Below are positions 16,061 through 26,897 of a stretch of DNA of 64,000 nt, piece after piece. Each line of letters opens with the position of its first letter. Position 1 is the first letter of the stretch. A program made the translations under genes and the position numbers. The notes under the pieces were generated by a model. It was not told the DNA's origin. It saw only the letters and a program-made list of their open reading frames with translations, and made no database searches. Location of the stretch: NCBI RefSeq assembly GCF_003610495.1, contig NZ_RAPK01000011.1, forward strand, positions 186,001-250,000. The letters are read 5' to 3'. This DNA is from Sinobaca qinghaiensis. Its GTDB lineage: Bacteria; Bacillota; Bacilli; Bacillales; Marinococcaceae.

Positions 16061-16124
16061 CATGATTTACTAAATAACATTAACCTTCGACAGGTTAAAA
16101 AAATTAACGGAGTGTGAACAGAAT

Positions 16125-17570
16125 ATGACAGTACGTCAAGCTGAGAACATGTTTTACACCTTACTTAACAACAAGTGGATGGGAAGCAGCAGTGGAGAAA
16201 CTGTACCAATTTACTCTCCGGATGATAATGAAATCGTAGGGGAAGTTCCTTCTTTAAGCCAGGAGGAAGTCGGGAAGGCGATTCAACAAACGGCCGACAT
16301 GCAGGAAACGTGGGAAGCCAAAGAAGGCCATGAACGTTCGGAGCTTCTTCACCGCTGGGCAGAAGAACTCGAAAAGATGACCGATGAGATCGGGGAAATG
16401 ATTCATAAAGAAGTAGGCAAGACCTTTTCCGCAGGAAAAAGTGAAGTCAAGCGCACCGCCCAGCTGATCCGCCATACGGCCGAAGAAGGCCTGCGGACAC
16501 ACGGCAGCTTTATTCAGGGAGATGCCTTTCCCGGTGCTACGAAGCAGACAAAAGCGATGGTACAGAAAGTGCCTCACGGTGTCGTGCTGGCTATCTCGCC
16601 GTTTAACTACCCGGTGAATCTGGCAGCGTCCAAAATAGCACCGGCCCTGATTACAGGTAACACCGTGGTATTTAAGCCTGCAACACAGGGATCAATCAGC
16701 GGATTGTTAATGGTGGAAGCCCTTGTGAAAGCCGGTTTGCCGGAGGGCGTATTAAACGTCGTCACGGGAAGAGGTTCTGTGATTGGTGATTTTATCGTTA
16801 CCCACCCTCTCATAGATATGATTACGTTTACCGGAGGAACTGCCACCGGAAAACATATTGCGAAAAAAGCATCGATGATTCCCGTCGTGCTTGAGCTTGG
16901 CGGAAAAGATCCCGCCATTGTACTGAAAGATGCCGATCTGGATAAAGCAGCCAAAGAAATAGTCAGCGGTGCGCTCAGCTATTCCGGACAGCGCTGCACG
17001 GCAATCAAGCGTGTTATGGTCGTGGACAGCGTTGCCGATGCGCTGATCGAAAAAGTAACAGACATCGTCTCCAGACTCAAAGTAGGCAGATCCAGCGAAG
17101 ATGCTGATGTGACGCCGATGATCGATCAGAAATCAGCGGATTTTGTGACCAGCCTGATTCAGGATGCCCAGGAGAAAGGAGCAGCACTCGTTCTCGAAGG
17201 AAAGAGGGAAAAGAACCTTCTCGGCCCAACTCTTCTGGACCACGTCACCAAAGAGATGGATATCGCCTGGGAAGAACAGTTCGGCCCGGTGCTTCCCTTT
17301 ATACGGGTAGAGAATGAAGCAGAAGCGATTGCGCTGGAAAAGCGGAACCAATACGGTCTGCAGGCCAGCGTCTTCACCAAAAATCTGGAGAACGCCTTCT
17401 CTATTTCAGACAAGCTGAATGTCGGCACGGTCCAGGTAAACGGCAAAACTTCACGCGGACCCGATCACTTCCCTTTCCTCGGCGTCAAGAATTCCGGACA
17501 GGGTGTCCAGGGAATCGGCAGAAGTATTGATTCGATGCTGCGCGATAAAGTGCTGGTGCTTAACCTTTAA
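16125..17570 (+). CDS. gapN: NADP-dependent non-phosphorylating glyceraldehyde-3-phosphate dehydrogenase
   Basis: A 481-residue aldehyde dehydrogenase family enzyme that oxidises glyceraldehyde 3-phosphate to 3-phosphoglycerate, making NADPH and bypassing ATP formation in glycolysis. Catalytic Cys291 lies in SGQRCTAIKR, a signature of the GapN branch, and the general-base Glu257 in VVLELGGKDPA. SPFNYPVN and GNTVVFKPA form the active site and cofactor pocket, and the C-terminal DHFPFLGVKNSGQG is also GapN-like. Full length for the family. A single gene with its own terminator and a cre-like box upstream, consistent with carbon control. ATG 16125 follows GGAG at slightly long spacing; the next in-frame ATG is at residue 9. 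Confidence 0.93.
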   Translation: MTVRQAENMFYTLLNNKWMGSSSGETVPIYSPDDNEIVGEVPSLSQEEVGKAIQQTADMQETWEAKEGHERSELLHRWAEELEKMTDEIGEMIHKEVGKTFSAGKSEVKRTAQLIRHTAEEGLRTHGSFIQGDAFPGATKQTKAMVQKVPHGVVLAISPFNYPVNLAASKIAPALITGNTVVFKPATQGSISGLLMVEALVKAGLPEGVLNVVTGRGSVIGDFIVTHPLIDMITFTGGTATGKHIAKKASMIPVVLELGGKDPAIVLKDADLDKAAKEIVSGALSYSGQRCTAIKRVMVVDSVADALIEKVTDIVSRLKVGRSSEDADVTPMIDQKSADFVTSLIQDAQEKGAALVLEGKREKNLLGPTLLDHVTKEMDIAWEEQFGPVLPFIRVENEAEAIALEKRNQYGLQASVFTKNLENAFSISDKLNVGTVQVNGKTSRGPDHFPFLGVKNSGQGVQGIGRSIDSMLRDKVLVLNL

Positions 17571-17663
17571 ATCGTTAAAAAGTTCCTATGGTTTTTTACT
17601 AATCGAAAGTTTTTAATAGAATTTTTCAGAATGTTGCATTTTATTTACTTTCTTTTTACCATC

Positions 17664-17695
17664 AGGAGCTGATCCATAAGGGTCAGCTTCTTTTC
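17664..17695 (+). terminator. gapN terminator
   Basis: AGGAGCTGATCC pairs with GG.TCAGCTTCT around ATAAG, followed by a T-rich tail. Confidence 0.65.
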
Positions 17696-17829
17696 TATAC
17701 TTGCAGATCTTGCGTTTTCATATAGGGAAATCTATTCTACCTCTAATACCAATCGTATCTCATTGATACGATTTTATTCCTTCACATATAAACATTCATT
17801 CCTCCTCCTTCCCTATAATTATTGAATGC

Positions 17830-17945
17830 TTAACATAATCACGGTTATGAGAAGCGGCTTGAATACAAAAAGGGAGAAAAGAGGCTGATCAAAGCACCTC
17901 TTCTGTCCCTTTTCATTTGTAAAATATACCTTTTTCTAACGCTAT
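17830..17945 (+). repeat. Dispersed intergenic element, copy E1
   Basis: Contains TTAACATAA, the stem ATAATCACGGTTAT, AATACAAAAAG, a GAGAAAAGAGG / CCTCTTCTGTCCC terminator-like hairpin, and TTTGTAAAATATACC. The same order occurs at 36663-36780. It fills the gap between gapN and the next gene, where I see no other feature; a TATAAT at 17813 could drive a short transcript. Confidence 0.6.
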
Positions 17946-18084
17946 AGACTTCGAGAAGTTTAAGTAAAATGTTAAATGTTAAAATTATTTATATGAATGA
18001 TTATAGCCACTTCAGTCATTTTCATGATGTTAAATTAGCGCATTATAGAAATGTTTATATAACTAGATAGGAGGCAAGAATTTT

Positions 18085-18375
18085 ATGAAGCCAGTGGAAT
18101 TGATATTAGGAGCAGTAACAGTACTATTATTCATCATTTCATTCATATCAGGTATCTCTCGACTATTTTTTTCGAATTTAACTTTCTTTTTTTCTTCAGG
18201 TTCGTTTTTAATTTCAGGAGGTTGCCTGCTTATACTATTAGCTTGGAATCGCAGGACACAAACGAAATCAAATAAACATACTAATTCTTCATTGGTCTCT
18301 AAAGCTATAGGATATGGATTAGGGGGAATTATAGTTGCTTATGGTGTTTTGATTGTATATAGGGACGTTCAATGA
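18085..18375 (+). CDS. Small membrane protein, 96 aa
   Basis: ATG 18085 follows AGGAGG. Three hydrophobic segments are visible (about residues 5-25, 33-53 and 74-91) with a basic loop NRRTQTKSNKH between the second and third. No family recognised. A 95-bp internal part of this gene is repeated downstream at 18434-18528 as a broken copy, and a terminator of the dispersed type lies between them. Confidence 0.6.
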   Translation: MKPVELILGAVTVLLFIISFISGISRLFFSNLTFFFSSGSFLISGGCLLILLAWNRRTQTKSNKHTNSSLVSKAIGYGLGGIIVAYGVLIVYRDVQ

Positions 18376-18378
18376 CTT

Positions 18379-18430
18379 TTGAAAAAGGGAGAGAGGAGGC
18401 TGATCAAACCAACTCTTCTCTCTCTTTTTT
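18379..18430 (+). terminator. Terminator, related to dispersed element (E4)
   Basis: AAAAAGGGAGAGAGGAGG...CTCTTCTCTCTCTTTTTT hairpin with the loop CTGATCAAACCAA. Its sequence closely follows the hairpin of the element at 17830-17945 (GGAGAAAAGAGGCTGATCAA). Confidence 0.7.
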
Positions 18431-18433
18431 CTA

Positions 18434-18528
18434 ACTTTCTTTTTTTCTTCAAATTCGTTTTTAATTTCAGGAGGTTGCCTACTTATACTATTAGCTTGAA
18501 ATCGCAGGACGCAAACGAAATTAAATAA
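18434..18528 (+). pseudogene. Truncated duplicate of the 96-aa membrane protein gene
   Basis: 95 bases match 18181-18275 with about six differences (near 94% identity by eye count), offset 253 bases. In the equivalent frame the Trp codon TGG after LLILLA is TGA, so the copy is broken. There is no start or ribosome binding site. Confidence 0.8.
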
Positions 18529-18559
18529 TCTTTTTGGTTATAAGCTTCTCAAGCCACCT

Positions 18560-18745
18560 TTACCGAGGAGCTGTTTTTTTCTTTTCTTTTTTATTGCTTA
18601 GTCTGGCCAGACGGAAAATTGTCACCACTATAATAAAAATTGCTAAAACGATCACCCACCATCTGCCATCATGGGAACCTATTTGCGTCACTAAAATCAT
18701 GATACCTGCAATAAGAAACAGAATTTCATACAATTTGGATGACAT
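18560..18745 (-). CDS. Small two-helix membrane protein, 61 aa
   Basis: ATG 18745 follows AAAGGAGGG; the frame is open upstream to 18829 but without a site. Two hydrophobic segments (residues about 6-22 and 31-50, WWVIVLAIFIIVVTIF) and a very basic tail (NKKEKKKTAPR) indicate a hairpin with a cytoplasmic C-terminus. No family recognised. Confidence 0.6.
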   Translation of the reverse strand: MSSKLYEILFLIAGIMILVTQIGSHDGRWWVIVLAIFIIVVTIFRLARLSNKKEKKKTAPR

Positions 18746-18905
18746 ATCGTCATCCCTCCTTTTTATAAGGCCCAGGGTCCGATAACGTTTACTGCGCTGC
18801 TTGTTCATATAAGTGTTGCGGGCTTCCACGTAGCTGGGCCCAGACTCGTCATATTGTTTTGATTAAGAAGAAGTAATGATACGGAAAGGATAGGAGGACT
18901 GAAGG

Positions 18906-19907
18906 ATGGCTGTAACAATGAAGGATATTGCACGTGAAGCGGAAGTGTCTTCGGCTACTGTTTCTCATGTGATTAATGGTACCAAGAAAATTTCTGAACC
19001 TACACAAAATAAAATATTAGAACTTATAAAAAAGTATAACTATATTCCTAACTCCACCGCTAAAAACCTAAGAACCCAAAGCACAAAAACGGCTGCATTA
19101 ATAGTATCCAGCCTTCCTGATACATTTATAACGGATATGGTCTATGGTGTGGAAGAACGGGCCAGAGAAGCCGGTTATAATTTATTGTTAGTTAATACCA
19201 ATGAAGATGAAGAATACGAACAAAAAACAATTAACCTTCTTCATTCCAAGATGGTGGATGGCATTATTTTATCGCCAGCTGCTAAAAACCTATAGTATTT
19301 AAATAAATTTTCCTCTAATGATTTCCCTATTGTTTTAGTCAATCGTTATGCCAAAATTGTTCAACATATGCCCAGAGTAACGGGAGATAATATTCAAACT
19401 GGTTACGATGCTACCAAACATTTAATAGAGCACGGCCATAAACATATTGGTGTCATATACGGTGTATTCAATGTGTCTTCTACTAATGATCGGCTGGAAG
19501 GATACAAAACAGCCCTAAAGGAAAATAATATTTCTTTTCAAGAAAACTTTTTAGAACTTGGGCATGCAACTGTAGCTGGTGGCGCTACAGCCGTCGATAA
19601 CCTGCTTAAAAGAGATCCAACTATTACTGCTTTATTTATACAAAATGACCTTATGACCATTGGTGTCATATCTCAACTAAAAAAATTAGGCATATCTATT
19701 CCAAATCAAATTGCTTTAATTGGATTTGGCGATTTTGCTTCCGCATCTATCATTGATCCTCCTATTACGACAATTGTACAGCCTTCCCAAAGACTTGGAA
19801 TGTTGGCATTCGATACGTTAATGCAAAGAATTAATCATTCAGGATCCATAGAAAATCACTGTCTTTCCGCTTCACTTATACGAAGAAAATCTTGTGGTTG
19901 TCATTAG
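18906..19907 (+). pseudogene. LacI-family regulator with in-frame amber stop
   Basis: ATG 18906 opens a LacI helix-turn-helix (MKDIAREAEVSSATVSHVIN) and a periplasmic-binding-protein-like sensor domain. A TAG at 19293-19295 interrupts codon 130, and the same frame then continues without shift (YLNKFSSNDFPIVLVNRYAK) to a normal C-terminal RRKSCGCH. Without the stop the protein would be 333 residues, standard for the family. An internal ATG at 19368 could only make a sensor fragment lacking the DNA-binding domain. This is a recent nonsense mutation, a sequencing error, or programmed read-through; the first is most likely. Its target is unknown. Confidence 0.85.
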
Positions 19908-20051
19908 TTTTGACATTATGTAATTTCATTTTCTTATAAAGTAGAGAACTATTGACCCGTATTTTATCCTAGTATCAAAGAGAATAATTATAAACAAATT
20001 TAGCGAATGTAAAAAATCGTAAGGCAATACTTTTCAATTTATCCTTCAAAA

Positions 20052-20096
20052 TAAAAAAGCCGTGAGCTGAATTTTTTCAGTTCACGGCTTTTTTAG
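20052..20096. terminator. Bidirectional terminator
   Basis: A 16-17 bp stem (AAAAAGCCGTGAGCTGA / TCAGTTCACGGCTTTTTT) between the rightward LacI gene and the leftward paiA gene. The rest of 19908-20291 shows no gene. Confidence 0.85.
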
Positions 20097-20291
20097 ATAT
20101 AGGAACGATTGCTAGAGATTTTTTCGCCTCTTTTCCATCACTTCGGCGTTTCAGATAGGAAGACCCTCTATTTTAACCATACAAGCCGAAAATCACCAAA
20201 ACTCCATTGAAATCCTAGTAGGCGGAAAAGTATTTTTAATTGCAAAAGGAGTTTGGTTATAAAAAGTTCAAACTCCGTCTTCCACTAAATT

Positions 20292-21288
<997 letters not shown>

Positions 21289-21314
21289 AGTTGTCTCCTT
21301 GGTAATTATTTTTA

Positions 21315-21326
21315 TTGCATATGCAA
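21315..21326. promoter_or_regulatory. Palindromic MarR operator 1
   Basis: A perfect 12-bp palindrome TTGCATATGCAA, 27 bases before the marR start. Confidence 0.6.
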
Positions 21327-21361
21327 CAAAAAAAGTCTATATACAATGTAAACTAAGTTTG

Positions 21362-21373
21362 TTGCAATTGCAA
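21362..21373. promoter_or_regulatory. Palindromic MarR operator 2
   Basis: A perfect 12-bp palindrome TTGCAATTGCAA, 47 bp from operator 1. Its minus-strand TTGCAA half can serve as a -35 element, with TATATA further downstream on the minus strand, so a bound repressor would cover the promoter. Confidence 0.55.
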
Positions 21374-21538
21374 CATATGATTAATAAAAATCTGAATCTA
21401 AAATGTACAAGGTTGTCTTCTAGAAGAAGAGCTTGGCCAATTTGATAATCTCGAAGGCATTTGTAAACACGTACTCGTTCATTCTAATGATCAAGCGGTC
21501 AAAACGGGAAGAGTTAAATATATAAGGAAGAGAGCAAA

Positions 21539-21676
21539 GTGAAATTTGTTTTCTACATCATTAGGATTTTACTAATACTTAATTTTTTCATGCCTCCTAT
21601 TGAAAGGATATTGGACTGCATATCATTGAATTTAAACAAATCATTATATCAACTCGAAAAAGGAAGTGCTTTATAG
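21539..21676 (+). CDS. Possible small hydrophobic protein, 45 aa
   Basis: A GTG frame behind AAGGAAG. The N-terminal half is hydrophobic (VKFVFYIIRILLILNFF). There is no further support. I see nothing else between the MarR operators and the terminator at 21738. Confidence 0.25.
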   Translation: MKFVFYIIRILLILNFFMPPIERILDCISLNLNKSLYQLEKGSAL

Positions 21677-21737
21677 GAAATAGATAATCAAAAACAGAAA
21701 TTACAGTATCTCATTTCTCAAAAATAAGTGAAAAAAC

Positions 21738-21780
21738 CAACACCCCAAACGTTAGATTTCACTCTAACATTTGGGGTGTG
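21738..21780 (-). terminator. iolJ terminator
   Basis: CACCCCAAA.GTTAGA pairs with TCTAAC.TTTGGGGTG; the minus-strand tail is T-rich (GGTTTTTTC). Confidence 0.8.
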
Positions 21781-21826
21781 CTGTTAACCGTAATTTTAAA
21801 TTATAATAATAAGAGAGTTTTTTATC

Positions 21827-22681
21827 TTATGCTTTTCCTGAGGTGCCGAATTCCCTGACTTTTTCTGTTACGGACTGTTTGACTGCTTCAATCGCTGGAA
21901 GAAGAACTAGACGCGGTTCATATACATTGGAATCTTCCATCAGCTTCTTCTTTACTGCTTTAGTCCAAGCTTGTATGTTTTCTGTGTTTACATTAATTTT
22001 GGCATGCCCCAGGGAAATCGCACGCTGAATTTGGTGAGCGGGAATGCCCGTCCCCCCGTGAAGGACCAAGGGCAGCTCCGTTTTCCGGGATATTGCTTCC
22101 ATCTGCTCAAACCCGAGTTGGGGTTCTCCCTGGTAAGGTCCGTGTACAGATCCCAATGCTGCCGCCAAAGCATCAATTTCTGTCTCTTCTACTAAGCGGA
22201 TACACTCTTCAACATCTGCGTATTTTATCCCGCCTACCAGGCCATCCTCCTGGCCTCCTACAGAGCCAACTTCCCCTTCCACTGAAATATTCCATTTACC
22301 AGCATAAGACACTACTTCTTTTGTCATGTTGATATTTTCTTCTATAGAATGATGCGAACCATCAATCATTACGGATGTAAATCCAGCATCTACCGCTTTC
22401 TTACAACGCTCTATGCTTTGTCCGTGATCAAGATGTAGAGCTACCGGTACAGTAATATTCAATTCTTCGTACAATGTACGAACCATTCCAGCCACATTTT
22501 TGAATCCCCCCAGAAAATCAACCATTCTATCGGATGCAGCGATGATCATTGGGGACTGTTCCTCTTGGGCCACTTCTAGAAAAGCAGGAATAAATTCAAG
22601 GTTATTAATGTTGTACTGTCCTACAGCATATCCTTCTTGTTTTGCCTTTTGAAGCATTTCTTTCATGGATACTAATGCCAT
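21827..22681 (-). CDS. iolJ: 6-phospho-5-dehydro-2-deoxy-D-gluconate aldolase
   Basis: A 284-residue class II (zinc) aldolase of the fructose-bisphosphate aldolase family. Zinc and substrate residues lie in ALHLDHGQS (about residue 80), EGEVGSVGG (about 135), GSVHGPY (about 180) and [10 protein letters not shown] (about 205). In inositol catabolism it splits 2-deoxy-5-keto-D-gluconate 6-phosphate into dihydroxyacetone phosphate and malonate semialdehyde. ATG 22681 is preferred to GTG 22690 because of spacing from AAGGAAG. It is transcribed alone, divergent from iolR. Assignment as IolJ rather than FbaA rests on the inositol cluster context plus overall similarity. Confidence 0.87.
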   Translation of the reverse strand: MALVSMKEMLQKAKQEGYAVGQYNINNLEFIPAFLEVAQEEQSPMIIAASDRMVDFLGGFKNVAGMVRTLYEELNITVPVALHLDHGQSIERCKKAVDAGFTSVMIDGSHHSIEENINMTKEVVSYAGKWNISVEGEVGSVGGQEDGLVGGIKYADVEECIRLVEETEIDALAAALGSVHGPYQGEPQLGFEQMEAISRKTELPLVLHGGTGIPAHQIQRAISLGHAKINVNTENIQAWTKAVKKKLMEDSNVYEPRLVLLPAIEAVKQSVTEKVREFGTSGKA

Positions 22682-22723
22682 ATTTTTCACTTCCTTTTTG
22701 TTTATATGAACATCTTACCATTT

Positions 22724-22753
22724 TTTGATAAACTTTTGATAATAATTTGATAA
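22724..22753. promoter_or_regulatory. Three 11-bp-phased repeats, probable IolR operator
   Basis: TTTGATAA occurs at 22724, 22735 and 22746, exactly 11 bp apart, in the iolJ-iolR divergent promoter region. The complementary TTATCAAA units fit the tandem 11-mer (WRAYCAADARD) remembered for B. subtilis IolR at most positions. The third unit overlaps TTGATA (22747-22752), a plausible iolR -35 element with GATATA 17 bases on. Confidence 0.6.
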
Positions 22754-22851
22754 TATATTGAAAATATATGATATACTTTAGGAACTTTCCTTTTCATTTA
22801 TACTCTGCTATCTTTAACATCAATAGATATCAGAAAGCAGTGGTGGATTAC

Positions 22852-23628
22852 GTGATAAAAAGACAGCGAATAAATGAAATAAGGAAATATGTGGAATCTC
22901 ACCAAGTAGCTTCGTTTGAGAATTTATCCGCTGAATTTAACGTTTCCCTTAACACCATCAGACGGGATGCTGAATCGCTCGTTCAGCAGGAATTAGTCAA
23001 AAAAGTTCATGGAGGCATTGCTGTTCCTGAATCCGGACTTTCTAAATATGAAGAAAGGGAGGGGCATAATGAGGCTGCTAAAAAAGCAATCGGCAGGGCA
23101 GCCGCAGATCTTGTGGAAGAAGGAGATATCATTTTTATCGATACGGGCACCACGACCGTTTGGATGGCTCCCTTTCTCGAAAACAAAAAAATAACCGTAC
23201 TGACCAACAATTTGCATTTCATTAACGAAGCAAAAGAAGCGTCCGATTTAACCATTATTTCAACTGGAGGGTTGTTTGACCCCTCTACTCATTCCTTTAT
23301 TAGCATAGACAATATAGAAGGAATCACATCCTACAATATCGACAAAGCATTTATGGCAGCAACCGGTATTTCATCGGAACGCAGCATTACCCATGCCTCT
23401 CCTCTTGAAAACAATATAAAAAAAGCAGTTGTTCAAAAAAGTTCGAGAACTTATATTCTTGCCGACCACTCAAAATTCGGAAATAAAGCGCTTATGACGT
23501 TTGCTTTGTTCAATGAGATAGAGGCTGTGATCACTGATGACGTTTCCTCTAAAGAAATAGAAGTCCTGCTGAATGAGTCCCACGTAAAAATTCACAAAAC
23601 AGACGAAAATGAGAACATGGAGGAATAA
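22852..23628 (+). CDS. iolR: DeoR-family repressor of inositol genes
   Basis: A 258-residue DeoR-type regulator: N-terminal HTH ([20 protein letters not shown], then [13 protein letters not shown], about residues 3-50), a KVHGG linker, and a DeoR sensor domain with [13 protein letters not shown] and STGG. I prefer GTG 22852; the longer frame from 22768 would begin inside the likely promoter (TTGATA at 22747, GATATA at 22770). IolR of B. subtilis represses iol genes and is released by 2-deoxy-5-keto-D-gluconate 6-phosphate, the substrate of IolJ. It is divergent from iolJ and followed within two bases by a tautomerase-like gene. Confidence 0.82.
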   Translation: MIKRQRINEIRKYVESHQVASFENLSAEFNVSLNTIRRDAESLVQQELVKKVHGGIAVPESGLSKYEEREGHNEAAKKAIGRAAADLVEEGDIIFIDTGTTTVWMAPFLENKKITVLTNNLHFINEAKEASDLTIISTGGLFDPSTHSFISIDNIEGITSYNIDKAFMAATGISSERSITHASPLENNIKKAVVQKSSRTYILADHSKFGNKALMTFALFNEIEAVITDDVSSKEIEVLLNESHVKIHKTDENENMEE

Positions 23629-23629
23629 T

Positions 23630-24019
23630 ATGCCCTTATTACGATTTGACATTATCGCTGGAAGAAGCGACCAGGAATTAAAAGAGTTATTGGATACGGT
23701 TCACCAGGCGATGGTAAACACGTTTGAAGTTCCTGAAACAGACCGTTATCAGATTGTAAACCAACATCAGGCAGAGGAAATGATTATTGAAGACACCGGC
23801 CTCGGATTCACCCGTACAAATGATGTTGTTATTATAAGCGTAACGAGCAAAACCCGTACAAATGAAAAGAAACAGGCTTTTTATCAGATGGCAGTGGAAA
23901 ACCTGGAAAAAGAATGTGGTATTTCTCCGGAAAATGTCATGATAAACATCACCGAAAACGGGGAAGCAGACTGGAGCTTTGGAAACGGGGAAGCTCAGTT
24001 TTTAACAGGTAAACTTTAA
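23630..24019 (+). CDS. Tautomerase-superfamily protein co-encoded with iolR
   Basis: 129 residues starting [13 protein letters not shown] at ATG 23630 behind GGAGGAATA. Pro2 becomes the N-terminal proline after Met removal, the catalytic base of the 4-oxalocrotonate tautomerase superfamily; the beta-alpha-beta plan with two halves fits the longer (MSAD/DmpI-like) members. It starts two bases after the iolR stop, so the two are co-expressed. A role in keto-enol conversion of an inositol-pathway diketo intermediate is an inference from context only. Confidence 0.75.
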   Translation: MPLLRFDIIAGRSDQELKELLDTVHQAMVNTFEVPETDRYQIVNQHQAEEMIIEDTGLGFTRTNDVVIISVTSKTRTNEKKQAFYQMAVENLEKECGISPENVMINITENGEADWSFGNGEAQFLTGKL

Positions 24020-24024
24020 TAGAA

Positions 24025-24061
24025 CTAAAAAAAGCACCAGGCTGCGAGCCTGGTGCTTTTT

Positions 24062-24068
<7 letters not shown>
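24025..24068. terminator. Bidirectional terminator between iolR operon and iolI
   Basis: A long perfect stem, AACTAAAAAAAGCACCAGGC / GCCTGGTGCTTTTTTTAGTT, with a short TGCGA loop. Confidence 0.9.
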
Positions 24069-25950
<1,882 letters not shown>

Positions 25951-25988
25951 CTAAATGTAATGCTTTTTATTTTCTGCACGCCTGGCCA

Positions 25989-26885
25989 TTACTTGATTTT
26001 CTGTAAAAGCTCCGTATCCAAATACTTTCTTGCTTTTAAAGCATATTCGAGAGGGTGTGCCTTCTCAGGATCCTGTTCTGCTTCAATCACAATCCATCCT
26101 TTATATTCCTCTGCCAGAAGTTCCTCATACACTTTTGTAAAATCAATATCTCCGTCTCCGGGTACCGTGAACATACCCTCTAGAAAAGAGTCCATGAAAG
26201 AATAGTTCTTTTCTTTGCAGGCATTCATGATCGGATTTCTGACATCTTTAAAATGAACGTGTTCAATACGATTCATGTGCTTTTTCAGTAAAGGAAGGCA
26301 TTCTTTATCTGAGACATAAATGTGACCGGTATCATATAATAAATGCACCTTATCCGGATCAGTAAGCTCCATCAGCCGGTCGATTTCTTCCAATGTCTGT
26401 ACTCCTGTACCTAAATGATGGTGAAAAACAAGTTTCAGGTCATAGCGCGCTGCCATTTCACCCATGCTATTAAGACCTTCTGCCAATTTACTCCACTCTT
26501 CATCTGAAAAATACGGCTTTTCTTTAAATACATTTTTAGAGGTTCCCTGTATGCTGTAGGTTTGTTCGGATACTACGGCTACAGAGGCGCCCATCTCTTG
26601 TAAATAAGCGCAGTTCTCTTGAAACGCTTTCAACACTTCATCAATACCGTCCCTTATAATAAAGCTGGAAAACCATTTGCCTGCTATCGTTAAATTTCGT
26701 AAAGCCAGTTCTTTTTTTAAAATAGCAGGCTCAGGGAAGAAGCCGCCCACTTCTGTCCCTTCAAAACCTGCAATACATATATCTCCCAGTAAGTGCCCTA
26801 ATGTATTGTCTTTACCTATCTCGGGCATATCATCATTTCTCCATCCAATTGGAGCAATTCCCCATTTAATATCCTGATGAGCCAT
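25989..26885 (-). CDS. iolE: Inosose dehydratase
   Basis: A 298-residue TIM-barrel enzyme that dehydrates 2-keto-myo-inositol to 3D-(3,5/4)-trihydroxycyclohexane-1,2-dione, step two of the pathway. The start [18 protein letters not shown] is diagnostic of IolE, and metal-binding stretches are visible at [21 protein letters not shown] and HVHFKDVR. Normal length. It lies 12 bases after iolD and 50 bases before iolG. Confidence 0.94.
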   Translation of the reverse strand: MAHQDIKWGIAPIGWRNDDMPEIGKDNTLGHLLGDICIAGFEGTEVGGFFPEPAILKKELALRNLTIAGKWFSSFIIRDGIDEVLKAFQENCAYLQEMGASVAVVSEQTYSIQGTSKNVFKEKPYFSDEEWSKLAEGLNSMGEMAARYDLKLVFHHHLGTGVQTLEEIDRLMELTDPDKVHLLYDTGHIYVSDKECLPLLKKHMNRIEHVHFKDVRNPIMNACKEKNYSFMDSFLEGMFTVPGDGDIDFTKVYEELLAEEYKGWIVIEAEQDPEKAHPLEYALKARKYLDTELLQKIK

Positions 26886-26897
26886 GGTTTCCCTCCT

